From the NCBI GenBank assembly GCA_031274765.1, contig JAISPR010000153.1, forward strand, positions 1 to 64,000: a stretch of DNA of 64,000 bases, read 5' to 3'. Under the pieces are notes generated by a model. The model was not told the origin of the DNA. It searched no databases and saw nothing but the letters and a program-made list of their open reading frames with translations. Below, one piece after another: positions 63,044 to 64,000 of the stretch (its first letter is position 1; every line of letters begins with the position of its first letter). Source of the DNA: Nitrososphaerota archaeon. GTDB lineage: Archaea; Thermoproteota; Bathyarchaeia; Bathyarchaeales; Bathycorpusculaceae. The position numbers and the translations under genes are program-made.

Positions 63044-64000
63044 TTGACTATTGAGCGTACAATATTGACGACCCCTGAAACCGAAAACACAAAAGCCCAA
63101 CCCCCCAAAACAGAAAAAGAAAAAACTATAGAAATAGGGTTTCCTCTGATTATCATCCGAACCAAACGTTTCGCAAAATTTTTCGATAAATTAGGAGCCT
63201 TTCGAACATCACATTACATTTCATGGATTTTTGTAGCACTTGTGCCCTTCATAGCCGGAATAGCACTCTATCTTGTAGTAAACAGCCTTATTGCTCTGCT
63301 AAGCAATCCCGCAGTTGGCGAAATTACACGCGACTTAGGACCCCAAGGAATACTAATGATACCAGGACTAAATCCCATGTTGCCCATTGTTTATGGCTGG
63401 ATTGCTTTAGTGGCGGCTATAGCAATTCATGAGGGCGCTCACGGTATCATTGCTCGTAACGTAGGCTTTAACGTTAAATCAAGCGGGTTACTGTTCTTTT
63501 TGATTATCCCCATTGGCGCATTTGTCGATGTTGATGAAGAGCAAATAAAAAAGGCTAAGGCCCGCCCCTCACTCAAAGTGATGGCTGCTGGAGTTGGAGG
63601 AAACATCGTTATTGGCGCAATTTGTTTAATGTTGCTTATGGTTTTGGTAGGCGGGTTGAGTCCGGCTGTCAATGGTGTATATATTAACAGTGTTATGGAA
63701 GGAATGCCTGCACAGGAAGCAGGGCTTATGCCTCGAGATGTTTTTATCTCAATTGATAATGTTCCAATCAATAACAATACAGATATTCAAACGATAATAG
63801 GTAATAAAACCGCAGGCGATACGGTACTAGTTGAGGTAATGAGAGGGGACAATTGGCAACAGCAGTATTCAACCAATGTTACGCTCACAATTTCAGACAA
63901 TCGCACCATTATGGGAATAACCACCCAAAACCTACAAACCGAAGCCCGTCTGGAAAACTATCAAACAATGTCCATAGAAAGAATTACAATGTATATAGTT
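63044..64000 (+). CDS. site-2 protease (M50 family) membrane metalloprotease, 3' partial
   Basis: The frame is open to the window end and so is missing from the ORF track. It is an intramembrane zinc protease with the HEXXH motif as IAIHEGAHGIIA near residue 130. Several membrane helices flank it (ISWIFVALVPFIAGIALYLV). A PDZ-like domain follows (INSVMEGMPAQEAGLMPRDVFISIDNV). Start is uncertain: TTG at 63044 or 63065, with no clear ribosome-binding site. It would cleave membrane-bound regulators. Confidence 0.85.
   Translation, partial: MTIERTILTTPETENTKAQPPKTEKEKTIEIGFPLIIIRTKRFAKFFDKLGAFRTSHYISWIFVALVPFIAGIALYLVVNSLIALLSNPAVGEITRDLGPQGILMIPGLNPMLPIVYGWIALVAAIAIHEGAHGIIARNVGFNVKSSGLLFFLIIPIGAFVDVDEEQIKKAKARPSLKVMAAGVGGNIVIGAICLMLLMVLVGGLSPAVNGVYINSVMEGMPAQEAGLMPRDVFISIDNVPINNNTDIQTIIGNKTAGDTVLVEVMRGDNWQQQYSTNVTLTISDNRTIMGITTQNLQTEARLENYQTMSIERITMYIV

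Noticed and set aside
1-64000. CRISPR array
   Set aside because: The short repeats found are few, dispersed and lack regularly spaced 25-40 bp units.

Overview
This window looks like the chromosome of an uncultured archaeon, most likely a Bathyarchaeia-type member of the Thermoproteota. That placement is inference from gene content; no rRNA is present to confirm it. Archaeal markers include a group II chaperonin, TFE, aMBF1, NAC, aTrm56, CTP-dependent riboflavin kinase, CobY and CobZ, a UbiA-type archaeal lipid prenyltransferase and a probable tetraether lipid synthase. Both tRNA genes lack an encoded CCA. An ADP-forming acyl-CoA synthetase alpha subunit fits an acetogenic or fermentative lifestyle.

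Layout. 1-2.4 kb is a mobile corner: a truncated IS1-family transposase with a -1 frameshift site, and a tyrosine integrase beside tRNA-Glu(CTC). 2.4-8.5 kb holds the thermosome, a GH3-like adenylating enzyme, a membrane protein and a KaiC-like ATPase. 9.1-13 kb is a cobalamin nucleotide-loop cluster (cobY, cobS, cobT, a Dph6-like PP-loop protein, divergent cobZ). 13-20.8 kb carries glycosyltransferases, an epimerase-ubiA-tes-like lipid operon and a second cobS-cobY pair. 20.8-35.9 kb mixes radical SAM enzymes, more glycosyltransferases, cobD, ribK, acdA, a cofE-like gene and amrS. 36.6-43.1 kb is a nearly complete his operon (hisG-D-C-B-H-A-F-I, no hisE). 47.1-52.4 kb is an information-processing block (aMBF1, HflX, aTrm56, TFE, HD protein and DUF2110 on one strand; PUA protein and NAC on the other). 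53.5-57.9 kb is carAB. 58.5-62.9 kb is an ACT-regulator, thrC, hom, lysC operon. The window ends inside a site-2 protease gene.

The intergenic regions hold at least four families of short non-coding repeats, three or more with inverted ends. The best is a 103-bp element with 17-18 bp terminal inverted repeats: four full-length copies and one divergent copy. One copy sits inside the relic of an IS66-type transposase, whose reading frame resumes after it. Several genes are decayed (a DUF996 membrane protein, a winged-helix protein, the IS66 relic).

No CRISPR array, rRNA or obvious defence island was seen. The most distinctive items are the repeat families, the duplicated cobS-cobY pair, the lipid operon with a candidate tetraether synthase, and two small genes absent from the ORF track. 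I did not find a convincing wholly new multi-gene system.
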